From assembly GCF_014898055.3 (NCBI RefSeq), contig NW_023605194.1, forward strand, positions 63,303,361 to 63,367,360: DNA of 64,000 nt. The letters run 5' to 3'. Below the pieces are notes generated by a model. That model had not been told where the DNA came from and did not search any database. It was given only the letters and a program-made list of their open reading frames with translations. The DNA comes from Talpa occidentalis. Taxonomy: Eukaryota > Chordata > Mammalia > Eulipotyphla > Talpidae. The translations under genes were made by a program, and so were the position numbers. Numbering within the stretch: the first letter of the stretch is position 1; each line of letters begins with the position of its first letter. This document shows, in pieces, positions 42,578 to 56,900 of this stretch.

Positions 42578-44420
42578 AAAGGTGCATGGAGCCTTCTGTT
42601 CCCACATAGGATTCCCCCTCCCCACCTAGTGGGCTCCCAGCCTTCCTCAGAGGTGTCTCCATGCTGCAGGGTGCTGTGCAGGATGCCCCGGTCTCTGGGG
42701 CATGGTGCCCCATATGATGGTCTGTCTGTGGTCCCTCAGAGTAGTCTACACCTGGCCTGTTGGCCCCACTGGACTCTTAACTCCATTGTCAGGAGACATT
42801 TGTGGGATATGTGTGGATGTCTGTGGGCTGCTGCTCATGGTAGGGCAGGCAGGCACAGATCTGTGTCAGGGAACACATTCTGGGAGCGACTGGTCTGGGC
42901 TATGTTGCTGGACCCTTCAGGTAGAAGAGGGGGGAACAGAAGTCCAAGCTCTGGGACAGGCAAGGGGGGGGTTGTGGGGGCCTGTTCAGAGAGCAATGTG
43001 GGGGTGGGGGTGGAGGCTGGGCCCCTGCTTGTTGTCACCACCACTTCCGTTTCGCCAAGTGTCACCCTCAGACTCTACCTTGAAGAGAGTGCTCTCTGGA
43101 TCCCGTTACCATGGCAACACTGTTAACAAAGAGTAGCTTCCGTGGAGGAGGCTGGCTCACCCAGAAGCTGAGGGGGCTGGGATAGGGGGTGCTTTCTGAG
43201 GGGTTTATTAGTGAAGACTGTTTTCCCACCCCCATGAAGGCCACCTGTTTTGCATCGGCCCCTCCCCTGACCTTCCCTGCCTGAGAGGCTTTCTAGGCCT
43301 CTGGTACCCAGAGCCTTCCTGAGTGAATATCACGGAGCCTCCATTCCATCTGGGTGTGGTCTGGATCCCAGCTGGGGCATTGGGGCACCCCTGGGTGGTC
43401 TCTACCTAGGGGGTGGGTGGGTGGGGCATAGCATTTGTCCCAGGTCCTGGGGTTAGGCAGGGCAGACCCAGGGAAGCTTCTGACTTCGAGTGTGGGAATG
43501 TGTGCCCAGCCCTGGTGCTGGGTACTTCCCAGGGTAAGGGAAACCCAGACTCAGAGGCCAAGACTTTTCCTGCCAGGGACCTCCTAAGACTGGTTTTGTG
43601 CCTGAGCTGCTTCTGACTGAACTCTGAACAGGCCCTAGTGGATTCCATTTCTTCATGAAGCTATGGTCTTGGTGAAATGAGGTTCCAATGCAGTCCTAAG
43701 CCAGCACCGGTTGAGAGCTGGCCACCCAGGGTGCAGGGACGCAAGTCTCTGCCTTTGGAGCTGGCGGGGAGGAAGAAGGGCGGGAGGCTGGGCAAGTGAT
43801 CCAGCTTGGAGAGATTGTCTGGGATCGGGCTGGATGGTGCTGGGTGCCCACATTGGAGGGGCTCGTGGAGTTCCTGGGGAGCCTTGCAACTTTCCTGAGT
43901 TTACTCACGCAGAGCAGCGGCAGGTTGTGACAATTATCCGTTTTATGATTATTGGTTAGCAGCTGGTGGTGCCTATGAGCAGGAGTGCACTGAAGCTGAC
44001 CTCTGAAGACCCCTTATCCTGCCCACACTGCCCATCACTAGCCTAGGCCCTTCCTGCTTGGACCCCTCAAGGGAAGGGACCTCCATGCCCTGCACCCCTC
44101 TCTTCCCTGACCTGGTTGCTGGTTCAGCCCTCCCAAGGTGGAACGTGTCTGATGGCGCATCTCTGTCCTGCAGATACCTGGGCCCTAGCGCCCTTCACTG
44201 CTGGGTCAGCAAAGTCAGCGGTCTCAGGACTCCGCAAAGTCAGGGGTGATAGTGAGCAGGACTGACCAGGATCTGACCATCTACTCCTCTCCCCAAAAGT
44301 GGGAGCACACATGGGGAGCCACTCACATCACAAGCATCACCAACTGGGCCACGCCCCCAGTAGTGGAGCAAAAGATTGTGAAAATCACTTGCAAACTGGC
44401 TGTAAAAACACTTCAAGGAA
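42578..44420. other. GC-rich unique stretch
   Basis: No repeat family or exon is supported. Confidence 0.4.
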
Positions 44421-44612
44421 TAGCAAAGAACCACTGATTCAGACCATGTTTTCTGACTACCATATAGTTGTGATAGAAATTAATAGCAAAAGATAACTCT
44501 GTAAAAGTCTAATATTTGGAAAGTTAACACATGTTTAAATATCTAATGGACCAAAGAAGAAATCATAATGGAAATTAAATGATAATGACATTAAATGATA
44601 AAAATAACGAAG
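44420..44612 (+). mobile_element. old L1/HAL1-like fragment, sense
   Basis: 'accatgttttctgactaccatatagttgtgatagaaattaatagcaaa ... tctaatatttggaaag ... ggaccaaagaagaaatcataatggaaatta' follows the L1 endonuclease-to-linker order in a decayed form. It is the only LINE-1 piece clearly seen between 38 and 59 kb. Confidence 0.65.
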
Positions 44613-47600
44613 GGGTACTTCTGGGATGCAGCCACAGTGGCACTGCCAGTGTGTCACCAGATGACCCTGTCTGGAGAGTTCTTTGAGAGGTCCATGAACG
44701 TCCAGGTGATGGGACCACGTCCTTGGCCCTGGTGATGGGAAAGGGGCCAGGAGGCAGGTGCCTTGGGAAGGGGTAAGAGGCAGCCAGGCCTCCTGTAGAC
44801 TGCAGGGGCACCCCAGGGAGCTGTGGAATTCTCTGACTTCTCAAAGCCAGACCCATCATGACCTGGTGATGCTGTCCTGTGACTGGCTCACACAGCAATG
44901 GCTGCCTGGTCTTGGTGCCTTGTCTTCCTGGGGTGCATCCTTGTGCATCCAGTCTGTTCTGTGCTGCACGCAGCTGTGCCCCAGGGCTGAATGCCATGGA
45001 AAGCCTCTGTCCATTTGTCCAGAGAAGGACTGGTTGTCAGTCCTGGATGTGATGGCAGAAGGCAGACAGGCCAGGGAGCAGAGAACTTGCCTAAAGGCCA
45101 TCTAGCGCCTACCGACTCCAGAGAGGTTCCCAGCCCTAGGCCAGCAAGGACGGCGTAGGGTGAGGAGCCCAGCCTCGTCTGATGGGCTGCAGCAGGAGAG
45201 TCTATGAGCTCTTACTGGCTTCTTGCAGCCCAGCTCTGGGTGGCGGCACCAGAGGCTGACCTGAAGACATCACCAGGAGTGGAGAGGCTGAGCCAAGTGG
45301 GTAGACAGTGAGGGTCAAGGTGGTGTGGTTGTTGCAAAGATGGCCTGTGGGCCTGTCCCAGGACATTGCCTGGTCAAGCTGCTGTGCTGCCTTGGCTGCC
45401 CAGCACACACCGCCAGGCCCCTCCACAGCTCCCGTTCATCGGCACCACTCAGCCCAACGCAGCTGTACTCTTCCCACTTCGTTCATTCTTTCTGTTCTCC
45501 TTGCCTTCCCCACTGCACATGTTGAACTTTCCTGCCTCTGTTCTCCAAATGCTGCTCCTTCCTCCCAAGAATGTTTCATGGAGGCCCCAAAGCCCTTCCC
45601 CACCCCAGTTCCCTGCTTCTGTGGGCCAGCAGCTGGGAGATGCTAGCGTCCTAGAGTCTCTGGGGTACAATGGGCTGGACACTACTGAGGTGCAGTGGGA
45701 TGAGTTTATAAAAGTCAGTAGCAACTGGTTCTGTTCTCCAACTGGATCTATTTAGGTACAAGTCTGAAAACCAGCCCATTCATTTAGTCCCTACTGGGCC
45801 TGTACAAGTTTGTAGACCTGCAGTTAAGACATGTCTTGAACAGTGCCTCTGACATGGGCCCCCCCACAGTGGCTTTGGGCAGATGGCCCTCCCAGCAGCT
45901 CCCAGCCACCAGGTCTGGGGGTATGGGGTACCTATCACATGGCTAAGGGCTGACAGAAGAGCAGCCTGACAGTGAGCAGACATGGCGGGATGGCCATTGC
46001 TCCAGATGCTCCCCCTTGAGGCTGGGGAGGGTTGCTTCCCAGTTTTTGCAGACTGGCACCCTCAACAGCATTTTCCATGGAAGGTTCCAGTGCAGGTGGT
46101 GCAGCCTCAGAATCCAGACTTCTGGACAGCAAGAGCTAGTCCAGGAGGACAGAGGCTGACCCACTGGGAGTTACAGAAAGGCCGACTTCTTGTATACTCA
46201 CTGACATAGGACTAAGAGGTTGCAGAGTAAGATTTGGAGCCCAGGCCTGCCTGGTGTCCAGGTCCAGTCCCCTGCCTCTCAAACACGGCATATGATGAGG
46301 CCAAGGGGCCTGAACCCCTTCTTGCTGAATCACCTGTGGCCCTGTAAGGTGGAGGTGCAGGTGAAGCAGGCTGCAGGGAGGCTGTGGCCTCTTTGTCCAG
46401 CCCGCCTGTTCTCACTTCATATCCCCATTTCTTCCAGCTTGGGCTTGTCCAGGCTCCATCTGCAACCTGCCCCTTGCACCGGATGCAGCCACAGACTCAT
46501 TCCCAGGAAACACACTGTGCTGGTGGCTGCATGGGCCTCTCCCTGCCTCCTCACCTCAGGGGGCTGAGGGCAGTGAGTCCTGTTGACCCTGGGCAGGGAA
46601 GCAGCGGGGCAGGCTGTGACTGAGCCTGATCTCCTGCCCCTGCTGCCCGACCAGGAGCGAAACCTGTGACCCAGTGGAAACCTGGGTCTCTAAGGCTCTG
46701 CTGTCCGAGGCCCTCCTCTCCTGGCCCCAGCCTGCCGCCCTCTCCCCAACATGCCCATCTGCTCTCCGGGCTGCAGATCTGCCTTGACCCAAAGAGCTTC
46801 CTGGTCTATCTGGGCCAGACAGTAAAGGGAGTGGGCTGTGCCCCCGAGTCTGTCAGTGCTGAGGAGGCACCCCCTCCCCAGGCCAGCAAGGGGGCCAGCA
46901 GCAAGGCCCCTGTGTCCCTGGTGGGAACTCAGTGAAGAGGACCCCTGGCGGTAATCAGACATTTTATTGCGGGGATGAAAGTGATAAAGACAGCTTCATG
47001 GCCCCATATTCTCGTTACCCAGAGTCAGTGCTTAAGATTTTATCAGCTTCCTCTCCCTCGCTGTTCTTTCTCCCTCCTTCCTTCCTTCTCTCTCTTTCCT
47101 TTCTTCTTCATTTCTCTCGTGCTTTTTCCTTTCGTCTGATGTATTTAAATCCAATCCCTGATCTAAGTAATTTGCCTCTATCTGCTCTGGATGTGGAGCT
47201 CTAGAACAAACAGACACCACCATTTCCCAACAAAATCGCGGTGATCACACTTAACATGAACGATTCTTTGCTGTCATCTAACACACAGAATGTACTTAGT
47301 TTTCCTTCATTATTTTGAAAATGACTTTTTGCAGTTAGTTTGTAAAATTGGTAATCAGTTAAACTCCACATATGGAGTTTGGTTGTTTTTTTTCCTGCAG
47401 CCTCTTCAATCACAAGCAGTCCCTGCTCCCCTCGCCCCCTCTGTAAAAGTGCCTTTGGCTCATTGCAGAAACCTGGTGAGTTGTCGGTAGAATGTCCTAC
47501 TTTTAAGACATCTCTTCCTCAGAGTGTCATAGTCCTGTGACAGTGAGTCCTCCACTCCCAGTATTTCCTGTAAACTAGAATTGAACTCAAACAACTTCAT

Positions 47601-47709
47601 TCGCATGGACCTATGCTATTTTGGCAAGGGTGCTTCGTGGCGCTGTCCTGTACTTGGCTTTGCTTGGAGCCAGGAGTCTATCATTTCAGTTCTGGTTGGT
47701 GTGTGCGCT

Positions 47710-47735
47710 TGTGTGTGTGTGTGTGTGTGTGTGTG
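47710..47735. repeat. (GT)n microsatellite
   Basis: About 13 GT units, followed by a G-rich run to about 47,756. Confidence 0.93.
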
Positions 47736-48938
47736 GCGGGGTGGGGGTGGGGGTTTGGATCCTCATTCCCCAGTATCCATTTGTCCCTCCTTTTGACAGT
47801 TTCAGCCCATACCTGAGTCAAGTATGGCCTCAAGGATTGCAACATAATAACTTTCTAATGGTCTCTTCCAAATGACATTTGTGGAATTCTTCTGTAAAGA
47901 TTGTCCCTTCATCTACCAGCGATTTGGTTACCTTGAAATCATTTTATTCAACCAAGCAGGATAATTGTTAAGTGCTTCCCCTTGCCAACCTGTTGTTGCC
48001 TTTGATCTTTGCAATTTGCATTTGTGTCTATGACTCAGCAGCCGCAGCTGATCACATTCTGTGCAACCCTGTACACACTGTAGTAGTCCTTTATCTGGTA
48101 GGACTTGGCAGTCCACTGATGTGAGCCGTCTGTGCACTAGGAAAGAGGGTGGGAGGGGAAGCTGAAGGCCCAGCAGGTCTACGATGGAAGCCAGGGGTGT
48201 CCTCGTATGGTTGAGAACATGAGGGCGTGTTGGAGTGACTCCTCCATGAGTTCCCAGCTGAAGGAGTGGGACCCAGAGCACTGGGGAGGCGGGCTCACGT
48301 GGAGTACAGACTAGGCATTCATTCACAGCCTCAGGGGGCAGGGATGTTTGATGGACAAGGGGCTCTGTAGCCAGTCCAATGCAGCATTGACCTCAAGGCA
48401 CAGGATCCTGCCTGCCCTGTGGGAGGATGGGGGCATCTGAGGGAGAGGTGGGCCCTGTGGGTCTCTGGGCTCCTGGCCACAGCTGAGCACTAGTCCCTGC
48501 TGACTTTGGGATGTAGCTCTGCCCCTGCTTGCCTTTGGGTCCTGATGAGGCCCCTTGCAGGGAGGTGATGCTCTGCTGGGGTGGGTCATGGGCACTAAGC
48601 AGAGTCAATCTTTGATTCATTGTCCAGAAGAACCTACTGTCCTTGGAAGCCCACTGCCTCTTCCTAGGGGTACAGTCCACACCTAAGAGCTTCCTGCCCC
48701 TCTTTTGCAGTGAGGCCCTTGGCAGCCTGGCCTTAACTTGCATACCTTGCTTCAGAGCAGTGCCTGGCTTGGAATGGGGTCTGGAAGTGTTTGAGGGAAG
48801 TCTTCTGAGTGTTGGGCAAGGATCCTCTCCCCTTCCCACCCTGCAGAGTGGATGCTCCTGGGTGCTACCTGCGCCAGTGACAAGTCTGTTGACTGAGTGA
48901 ACAGGCAGGGGCTACCCAAACGCATTTTGCCAACTCTT

Positions 48939-48993
48939 AGCATCAGTCACAAAATCATAAGTCAGAAACCTCCCCCAGACTGTGTCAGTTACT
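48939..48993 (+). repeat. duplicated segment, copy 1
   Basis: 'gcatcagtcacaaaatcata(a)gtcagaaa(c)ctcccccagac' recurs at 50,269-50,323 with a few differences. The family is unknown. Confidence 0.8.
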
Positions 48994-50268
48994 CTTAGGT
49001 GCTGAGGCCACTTGGCATTCATCTAGGGCTCTGCTGGCTTAGGGGTAAAGCATTGAAGAGAGTTGTAGGTGACAGACCCAGGCCTGGAGGGTAGGAGCAC
49101 GCACATGGGGAGGAAGGGGGGTTCTTGCAGCTCTTGGGGTTATAGGTCCGAGTGTGTATTGGGCAAGGCTGCGACAAGTGTTGGGCTCCTTCCTGCAGGT
49201 TGGGATGATCTGGAGGGCAGCCTTCATCTTGAGCCACCTGCCTCCTGGCAGCCTAGCCTGCACTCCAGGCCCGGTGGCTGACTGGGTTCCGAGGCAGTGC
49301 CTTTGTTCCAGAGCAACCCCAATATAAAACAGGTTGCCTGTGAGGACTGTGGGTCCTCACCAGCACGCTTAAAGGGGACTTATTAATGTTAAACTGCAGA
49401 CACACACAAAATGTTGATAAAAGGTTTATTAACAAGGGAAGGGGAAATGGAAATGAATAACTCAGGGAGAAAAAGAGGGAGATAAGTTCGTAAATGCGTC
49501 CTACCTGTTCTGGCGAAAAGCCGAGCATGCCGTGTGACCAAAAGAGAGACACCAACCCCCACGCCCCCCGCCCCCCACCGGCCTCATGGCTGGTTAAATA
49601 CTCAAACAGAGAACAGAGCTGCTTAACTCTGCCCTCAGGTCCTGGCAACTTTCCCTTTGGGGATCATGGGATTTGTAGTTCCCCGTGTCTTGATGGAGTG
49701 GTGGTGGCATCCACAAAGCCTGTATGGAGTTTGCTCAGGACATCCTTTCCCTCTAACACCTTCTTGCTTCTACGTCCCAGGCCCTCACCAAGCTATGACT
49801 TTAGGTCAGTGGTTCTTAAGGTAGAGTCCCAGTACCAACAGCATTAGCTTCTCCTGCAACCTTGTTTGAACCCAAATTACCAGGCCCTATCCTAGGCCTC
49901 TTGAATCAAACACTTTGGAGGGGGAGGGGGGCAGTGTACAAAGCCCTCTAGCAGATTCTGATACCTCCTGACATCTGAGAACTACTTCCCAAGAGAAAAT
50001 AGTCCTGCTCTGGGGGTCAGGTCTCGATAAGGATAAGACCCTTTGACTTGGTTCTGGAACCTACTCAGATAATCATCTGCAGTTTTGAGCTTACTGAGCC
50101 CTATTAGGCATGAAGCTCACTCCGAGAAAGTCTGGGATCCGGGTATCTCTGACCCCCAAATGTGTTGCAGGTCAAGAGCTTTCGAGTTCACCCTCAAAAG
50201 GGAGCTTTTCTTTTTTGTAGAAGTAGCTTTATTCTCAGGAGAGTTGCCCAACTGTGTTTTGAAGACTC

Positions 50269-50323
50269 TGCATCAGTCACAAAATCATAGGTCAGAAATC
50301 TCCCCCAGACCATGTCAACTGCA
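50269..50323 (+). repeat. duplicated segment, copy 2
   Basis: Partner of 48,939-48,993, about 1.33 kb away in the same orientation, roughly 88% identical over 50 bases by eye. Confidence 0.8.
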
Positions 50324-50799
50324 TCCCTGGGGTGGTCCTCAGGGACTGTGGCGACAGCTTTTACCTAAAACCCTCTATGGGAGGTTAGCAGCTGGTCCAG
50401 AGCCAGGATGTGGGAGAGCTCACTTCCTGGGCCACCCCTGCCTGTCACCCCCCACACACTTAACTCAGACAATTACTCGGGTGTCACCGGGCAAAGTTGC
50501 TCAAAGCAGAGATGAATCAGACTTCCCGTAATCGGCGCTCAGGAACTCTGCAACTTGGGAGCTTTCCCAGGACACTCGCAGGCTGACAGCTCTCTTTGGT
50601 ATCTCTCTCCCTGCTGGGCCAAAACAACGTCCTGGTCAAGGAGCCCTGCTTAGAGGGAGGCTGCATCTGACAGAGACCTTCTTGAAATGGATCATTTGGC
50701 AAAGGATCTCTGACTCTGGCTGGGATGAGGGGAAGGGTGTCACGCTTTGAGGTGCTTGTTTATGAAATCTTTTCATTCCCATGGACCCCGAGACAGGGC

Positions 50800-50935
50800 T
50801 CTACTCCAGTTCTACAGAAGTGCAAAGTAGGCTCAGAGAGACTGAGAAACCCAGTGAAGGTCACACAGCATGAAAGGTCAGGCCTAGTCTGACTGTCCCC
50901 AGAGCCCCAGGTTCTGTCACCAGGCAAAACACAAG
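50800..50935 (+). repeat. MIR, sense
   Basis: 'agaagtgcaaagtaggctcagagagactgagaaacccagtgaaggtcacacagcatgaaagg' is the MIR 3' order. Confidence 0.7.
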
Positions 50936-53900
50936 CCATACCTCCAGGAACAAATGCATGATTGGGGGTTTCATCACCTGTTCCCTCCCCCAGAAACAGC
51001 GAGAAATTTCCAGTCATCAAATAACAAGTTAAATTTATATCTTCACCCTGGAATAACTGTAGGGTGTGTGTCGCTTCTGAAGCTCTGGAGGGAAGCAGAG
51101 TGAAGGGATTATTCACAGCCTCCTGGGGAGGAGGGACGGGTGCTCCTGGACTCAGTGGGGTGGTGGGGGTGCTGGGCTGGGCAGCTTTGGAAGCCCAGGC
51201 TCCAGAAGGATGTTGGAGAGGTTGGGACATCTCCTGGGACACGGGAAGGGTTGATTCCATGGAGTGACCAGGAGACCACAATCTGGCCACCCTTCTTCCA
51301 CCTAGGAGGGCTGAGTCTATGTCACATTGGCGATTGGGGGGGGCTCTATGTGAAGTGGTCTGTTATCCCCTCGGTCCGGGCAGGGACTGCATACCCGGGG
51401 GCTCTGTCCCTCTTAGGATCCAGGCTGCTGCTCTGCCCGTCACTTCCTCTGGGCAAGTGCAGGAGGCAAGAGAGCTGAAAAGAGTACCTAGGGGTGGGCT
51501 CTCTCTGCCTAGTCCCTGCATGCTCCTGGCAGAGCTCCCTTCCTCCCCGAGGTCCTGGGCAGATGTGAGCAGAGACTTAGTCCAGCATGGGTGGGACTGG
51601 AGCGCAGAGGGGGTACATGTGATGCTGAGGAAGCCACACATTGTCCATTCAGCTGTGGAGCAGTTCTCACTGACCGGGGGGCCCCCAGCCTGCTGCCCAC
51701 CAAGCCTTTGCCCTTCGTCCCTCTCTCGGTTCACCCATGGAGCCCCTCCTGTGGTTTCCACTCTGCCTCCTACTTCCTAACCCCTCTGAGCCATTGCTCA
51801 GGTGTCTTCCTGTCAAGGCTGGTCTGGGCCTTAATGAACCCTGGCCGACTGAGCCCCTAGGCTACCCTGACTCAGCAGATCGCAGCCTCTGTCCCTGCCC
51901 CACGCCCTGCAGCTGTGTCCGGTCTCTCCTGTCAGGCTGTGATCTCGAGGCCTTTTCTGCAAGCCAGAGAAAGGAGGAAAGGAAGTGGTGACAGGGCCGT
52001 ACAGCCACTCTTCCCTCCCTGCTTGTGTGGCTTGGCGCCCCAGAGACAAGCTGGCAGGCCTGCCGTCTCTCCTGGGAGCACAGCTCAGCCTGTGGGCTCA
52101 AGGGCCCATACAGTTGGGTGCCTGGGGTGGGGGTGGAAGGCCCTGTGCTTCCACAGGCTGCTCCACTGTGAGCCTTCACGCGTCCTCACTCACCTAGTGC
52201 CACAGGCGCCCCAGAGACAGGGCTGCTCCTGTCCTGTGTTACAGATGAGGGGTCAGCAGCTCCAGGCTGTGCTGTGGACTGTCTCCTGAAGAGGGGAAAG
52301 GGCTGCTGTAGGGGAAGGGGACCCAGAAGTGGGGCTCTATTCGGAGATTACCTCAGGGGCAGTGGGCCTTCGGTGACCTTGAACCCCTTGGAGTTTTACT
52401 CAGACATATTTGGGGTGGGGGTCGGGGTTACTGAGGGAGGCAAGGTCTGTCCTTGTCCTTCCTCTGGCTTCTGTGAGGCCCAGGTGCTGGGGAGAGAAAC
52501 AGCCTGCCAAGCCAGAGGCAATAGGGCGCAGGTACTTGGGTTAAGCGGGGCCAGCAGGTTTTCTGTAGATGGGAGGGGGAGTGTCCCTGACATGGGAGTC
52601 TGGGCTATGATTTTGACTTTGACCCCCATTAGTGTCCTGTGTCTTTGTACCACTTCCCATCTCTGACCTCAGTTTTACTCTAGTAAAATGGGCCATTGCA
52701 CCCCTCATGGGACTTACTGCGAGGAGTAAATGAGAAGCTGAGATGTTTCAATCCTGGAGCCATTCAGTTGTCAAGGGCACCCTAGCACTGGCAGTGGGGC
52801 TGCAGGAGGCTCTGTGAGAAGAAACCTCCACCCCCCTGAGCTCTCAGGCTGAGAGATGAGAGTGACAGGTCTTCCCAGTCTATTCCGAGACTTTGGACAA
52901 AGTGGACAAAGGTGCAACCCGAGACTGGATGAGGCCTGGGGTTGGCTGTCCCCCAATCTCACCCCCAGCCCACACAATTGCCCAGGGAACCCTGGAGGGG
53001 TCGAGGCTCAGAATGGCAAGCAAGGGGAGGGGAGCGGGTGGGTTGGGCAGGGTAGGGCAGGAAGGAGAGACACTGTGCAGTGCTGAGGCAGGGAGGGTGG
53101 ATGTAAAAATCAGCTAAGACCAGTGAGGGCTGAGGGGGTGGGTGTAGGCCGGGGTTGGCTCCTGGGAAGGACCTGCGACAAGGTGATACACTTCCTCCGT
53201 GACATGTCTACCTCAGCCAAGTCAGAGTTCCTGGACTCTGTCAGGCAGTGGCCAGGCAGTGGCTGAGGGGATTTCCCAGGATGGTGCTGGAAACCCCAGC
53301 ACCTCCCAATTTCCTCTCCAAATGTCTTGGAATCTGGTGTCTTCTGCCTAGGAGGAAAGTCCCCAATATTCCCTGCTATGCTTTGTGCCCCAGGCTGCTG
53401 GGGCTGGGGAGCCTCTAATCAGCTCTGGAGTAGCCCTGGGGTCACAGGCCCCTTCTCTCCATTTGCATGGGGTGGAGCTATTAGCCACACCAGGAGCATT
53501 CTAAGTACACGGACTCCAATGGGGACATGCCAGTGTCACTCATGCCATAGCTTGCACCACATGAAGAGGGTGCCTTTTCTGTCACTTCCTTTAGAACCCC
53601 TACTTGAAGTTCATCTCACAATGACCTTGAGCTACAGCTGTGGTTTCCCACTTGATTTAGCAGCAGACTTTGCTCAGTAAACACAACCTATGGAGGAGCA
53701 TCACCAGAGTGACCACCTGCCAGGTCTTCCGCCCCTCCTCCAAACCCTCCCCCCAGACCTGGATGTGACCATAGATGGGTCACATAGATGGTGTGACTTA
53801 GATGGGGAGGTGTCAGTTCCAGGTCCTCCAAGAAACAGACCCTGAAGGTTTCAGATTACACATACCAGAGAGAGAGGGGACTGGAGAGGGTGGGCCAGCA

Positions 53901-56900
53901 GTGGCACCCGAGCCCAATGACAGAGAGGATAGAAGGACCTTCTCAGACCACGGACCCCATCCTGAGGACACTGAGCCCACAGGAATGGTGCCTATTAAGG
54001 GAACCCTGCCCTGGCCCAGATGGTCCCAGTATCACTACCAGGCCCATCCCTGGCCTTGCAGCCTAGGGCTGAGGACAGCCTCTGTCTGTCTCCTGTATCC
54101 CCTCTAACTCCTGGGCTTCACAAGTTGGGTATTTTTTTCCAGGTTTCATCCTCCTCAGAAGCTGGGATTCTGGAAGGCACAGCCTCTGAGTGGGGCGTTT
54201 CCGGAAGGCTGCACGTTTGTTGGGTACCAAAGCTGCCAACACATGCCTGGCACACATGTCTCTAGGCAGCCTTGTGTGGTGAGGAGGATGGTGTCAGACG
54301 CAGGCCCGGTTCCCGGGCACAGCAGGGACGGGCTGGCGGGCCTGTCAGCTATGTTTGGGGGTGACTTCTAGAACTCATATCCAGATGGGCTTGTGTTGCG
54401 AGGTCCAGCAATTGGTTGAAACCCCTTTCAGGTGCCGCAAAGGCTCACCCTCCTCCCAAGGTCAGGGTGCTGGCCGGACCTCCTCCCTGGATGCGGGAGA
54501 ACTTCCTGCTCATCAGATGTTCATCCTGTGTGCTGGGGGACTGAGGTCCCCACTCCCTGCTTGCTGCCAGCCCAGGGCCCTTTGGTTCTTAGAACCTTTC
54601 TTGAGGCCATGCACGTAACTCCCCGCACCTCAGAGGTAGCAGCAGGTGACCTGACCTGATCACATCTCTTTCTCTGACTACTGCCAGGAAGGTGCACCCC
54701 AGTTTCATGGATTCATGGGATTAGATTAGGCCCATTTGGACCATCCAGAGGCTCTCCCTGCCCCAATAGCCTTAACTTAACCACACCTATAAAGTCTCTT
54801 TGTCATGCGGTCCTTTTGCCAACAGTCCTTTTTGTCACATTCACAGGTACGGGGACATATCTGGGGGCCAGATAATCTGTTGAGAAGCCTGTCCCTTCCA
54901 CAGGGAGCAGTAGGGTCTCCCTGGGAGGAGTGCTGGGTAAACACAGTCCAGGGCAGACCTAATTGGGGCTCCCCTGCAGTATAGCCTCTCAGGTATCTCA
55001 GATGGGGGCTATCTGTCACACCACATGAGTGTGTGGGAGTGAACCCCCCCATAGTGGGCCTTTCCCAGGACTGGGCCTGTGGTTCCCCTGTGTGGTAGAT
55101 ATGACCCCAGAGGAGAGATGTTGGTCTCTTCCATGATCTGGCTCCTTGTGGGCTTTGTGACCTGAAGGAAGAGGCACAGGTGTTCTGTGAGGAAAGTTTG
55201 GGGGTGTGGGAGCAATTGCCTGCATGTTGAGGAGGTTCTGGTGGATTCATCAGATGAGTCATAGGGCTGTAGGGGAGCATCTACTCAGAGCAGGGGGCTT
55301 GGACTGGGGCTGTAGAAGATTCCCAGGGCTGCTCTGAAGGATGCTGGCAAGCAGACAGCCCCAATCCAGTCACCCCTGCCAAGAGGCAGGTAGGGCAAAG
55401 TCCCTGCCTCAGTGCCCCTGATAGGCCGCCTTCCTGCAGATGGCATCTAAGGTGCAGCAAGGAGGACTGTATGCATGCCACAAACATGCTCAGTCATCTG
55501 GGAGACCCGAGCAGTTCTTGCAGCTGGAATGGACTCCTCTAGCCCTGCTAAAAGCCCTCACGCTTGGGGCAGGTGAGGGGGTCACTCAGACTTTCCAAAA
55601 AGAAAGCTCTGTGGATGCACACCATGTGCTGTATGGATCTAAACTCAGTGACTTACCTAGGGGAAGCCACTGCGAAACCCAGGTGGGATTCAAACCCCTG
55701 CCAGTGGTCTCACCAAGGTCTCCCTCCCTCCCGTTTGTCAGGGTACAAACTGTCCCACTGCCCCCTCCCTCCCCCACCCCAACTGCTTTCAGAGCCCTCA
55801 GCTCAGAGGTCAAGGTATTCAGCTTTCATCAGGCCTGGCCTGTGAGAATCAGGTGAGCTCTATCTTGACTGCCCTTCGCTACCTAACACCTTAGGTTCGG
55901 AGATTTGTCCTTTGACTTGGACAGTGTGTATTGTGTACGTTTGAATGTGAGTGTGCGTGTGTGGGGGGGTCAGGGAGAGATGTCCCAGGTCACCCAGCCA
56001 GGGACTCTAGGCCCCATCTTCTCCTGGGGCCATACCTGGGCAACTCTCTGCCCTGAGTTCTCATAGGATCCCCCTGTCCTTATCACTACACCCTATGGCC
56101 AGGGCCTGGCAGGAGCTCAATGCCACTCCCATACATCCAACAGCAATAAAGATATTTGGGGGTGGGGTGGGGCTGGTCCAGAGCCTGCACCCCATCTGAG
56201 CAGGGCTTCTGTCCTTGTCCTGTAGCTCACTGTTCACCTTCACGGTCCACTTTGGAGGAGTGCAGCTGGGCGGAAGTAGATGCCCATTTGGCTGACCAAG
56301 GCCTATGAGCTGGGGGTGCTAAGGCAAGGACCCAGATTTCCCATGATCCTGAGGGAACAGAGACTGTCCAGTGACTGCATGGAGCTCACTTCACAGTCCA
56401 CTCAGGGTCTGTACAATTAACTAGACTGTGCCCGGCTCCCTGGCCACGTTCGCAGGAGCAATGGCATGGCCGTGGGTTCTGGGTTGAGATCTCAATTTTC
56501 ACAGCTGCCTATGTCTGTTACACACACCGACGCCTCCTGATGTTCCTCCTGAAAATGAGAAACAGTAAATCAATCTTTGTGGCTTTTTCTTTTCTTTTCA
56601 ATACATGTGTGGGTGTGTTCCTGCTCCAGCGCGTCGCCTCCTGGGAAGCTCCTGCTAAAGCTCCAAATCACAGAATGGTGAGGGGGTGGCCTGGAAGGCG
56701 CGGGCAGGCAGCATGCGGCTGCACCACATCTCACCCCACCCTCGGGAAACAAGGGGACCTGCTGTCGAACCACCCCAATACTTCTCACCAGTCACCCGCC
56801 CTGCTTGCCGGAACAGAACAGGAAGGGAAATGGAGAATCAGGGTCACAGAATGAGAAGAGCTAGACCCCAGCTCCCAGAGTAGCTGCTCCTTCCTGTCAG

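Larger units (their letters stand above)
44613..50770. other. GC-rich unique stretch
   Basis: No exon is supported. It includes a pyrimidine tract at about 47,040-47,130, a (GT)n run at 47,710-47,735, and a pair of similar 50-bp segments described separately. A possible LTR-like motif ('gatcatgggatttgtagttcc') lies at about 49,662-49,682, too little to call. Confidence 0.4.

Noticed and set aside
46666..46935. Plus-strand frame with a chemokine-like 'QICLDPK' after a possible acceptor at about 46,768
   Set aside because: Only seven residues match. No paired cysteines, no upstream chemokine exon and no suitable donor are present. Chance resemblance is more likely.
54777..55280. 167-codon minus-strand frame
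   Set aside because: No signal peptide, domain or recognisable homologue; no promoter or splice context; composition explains it.
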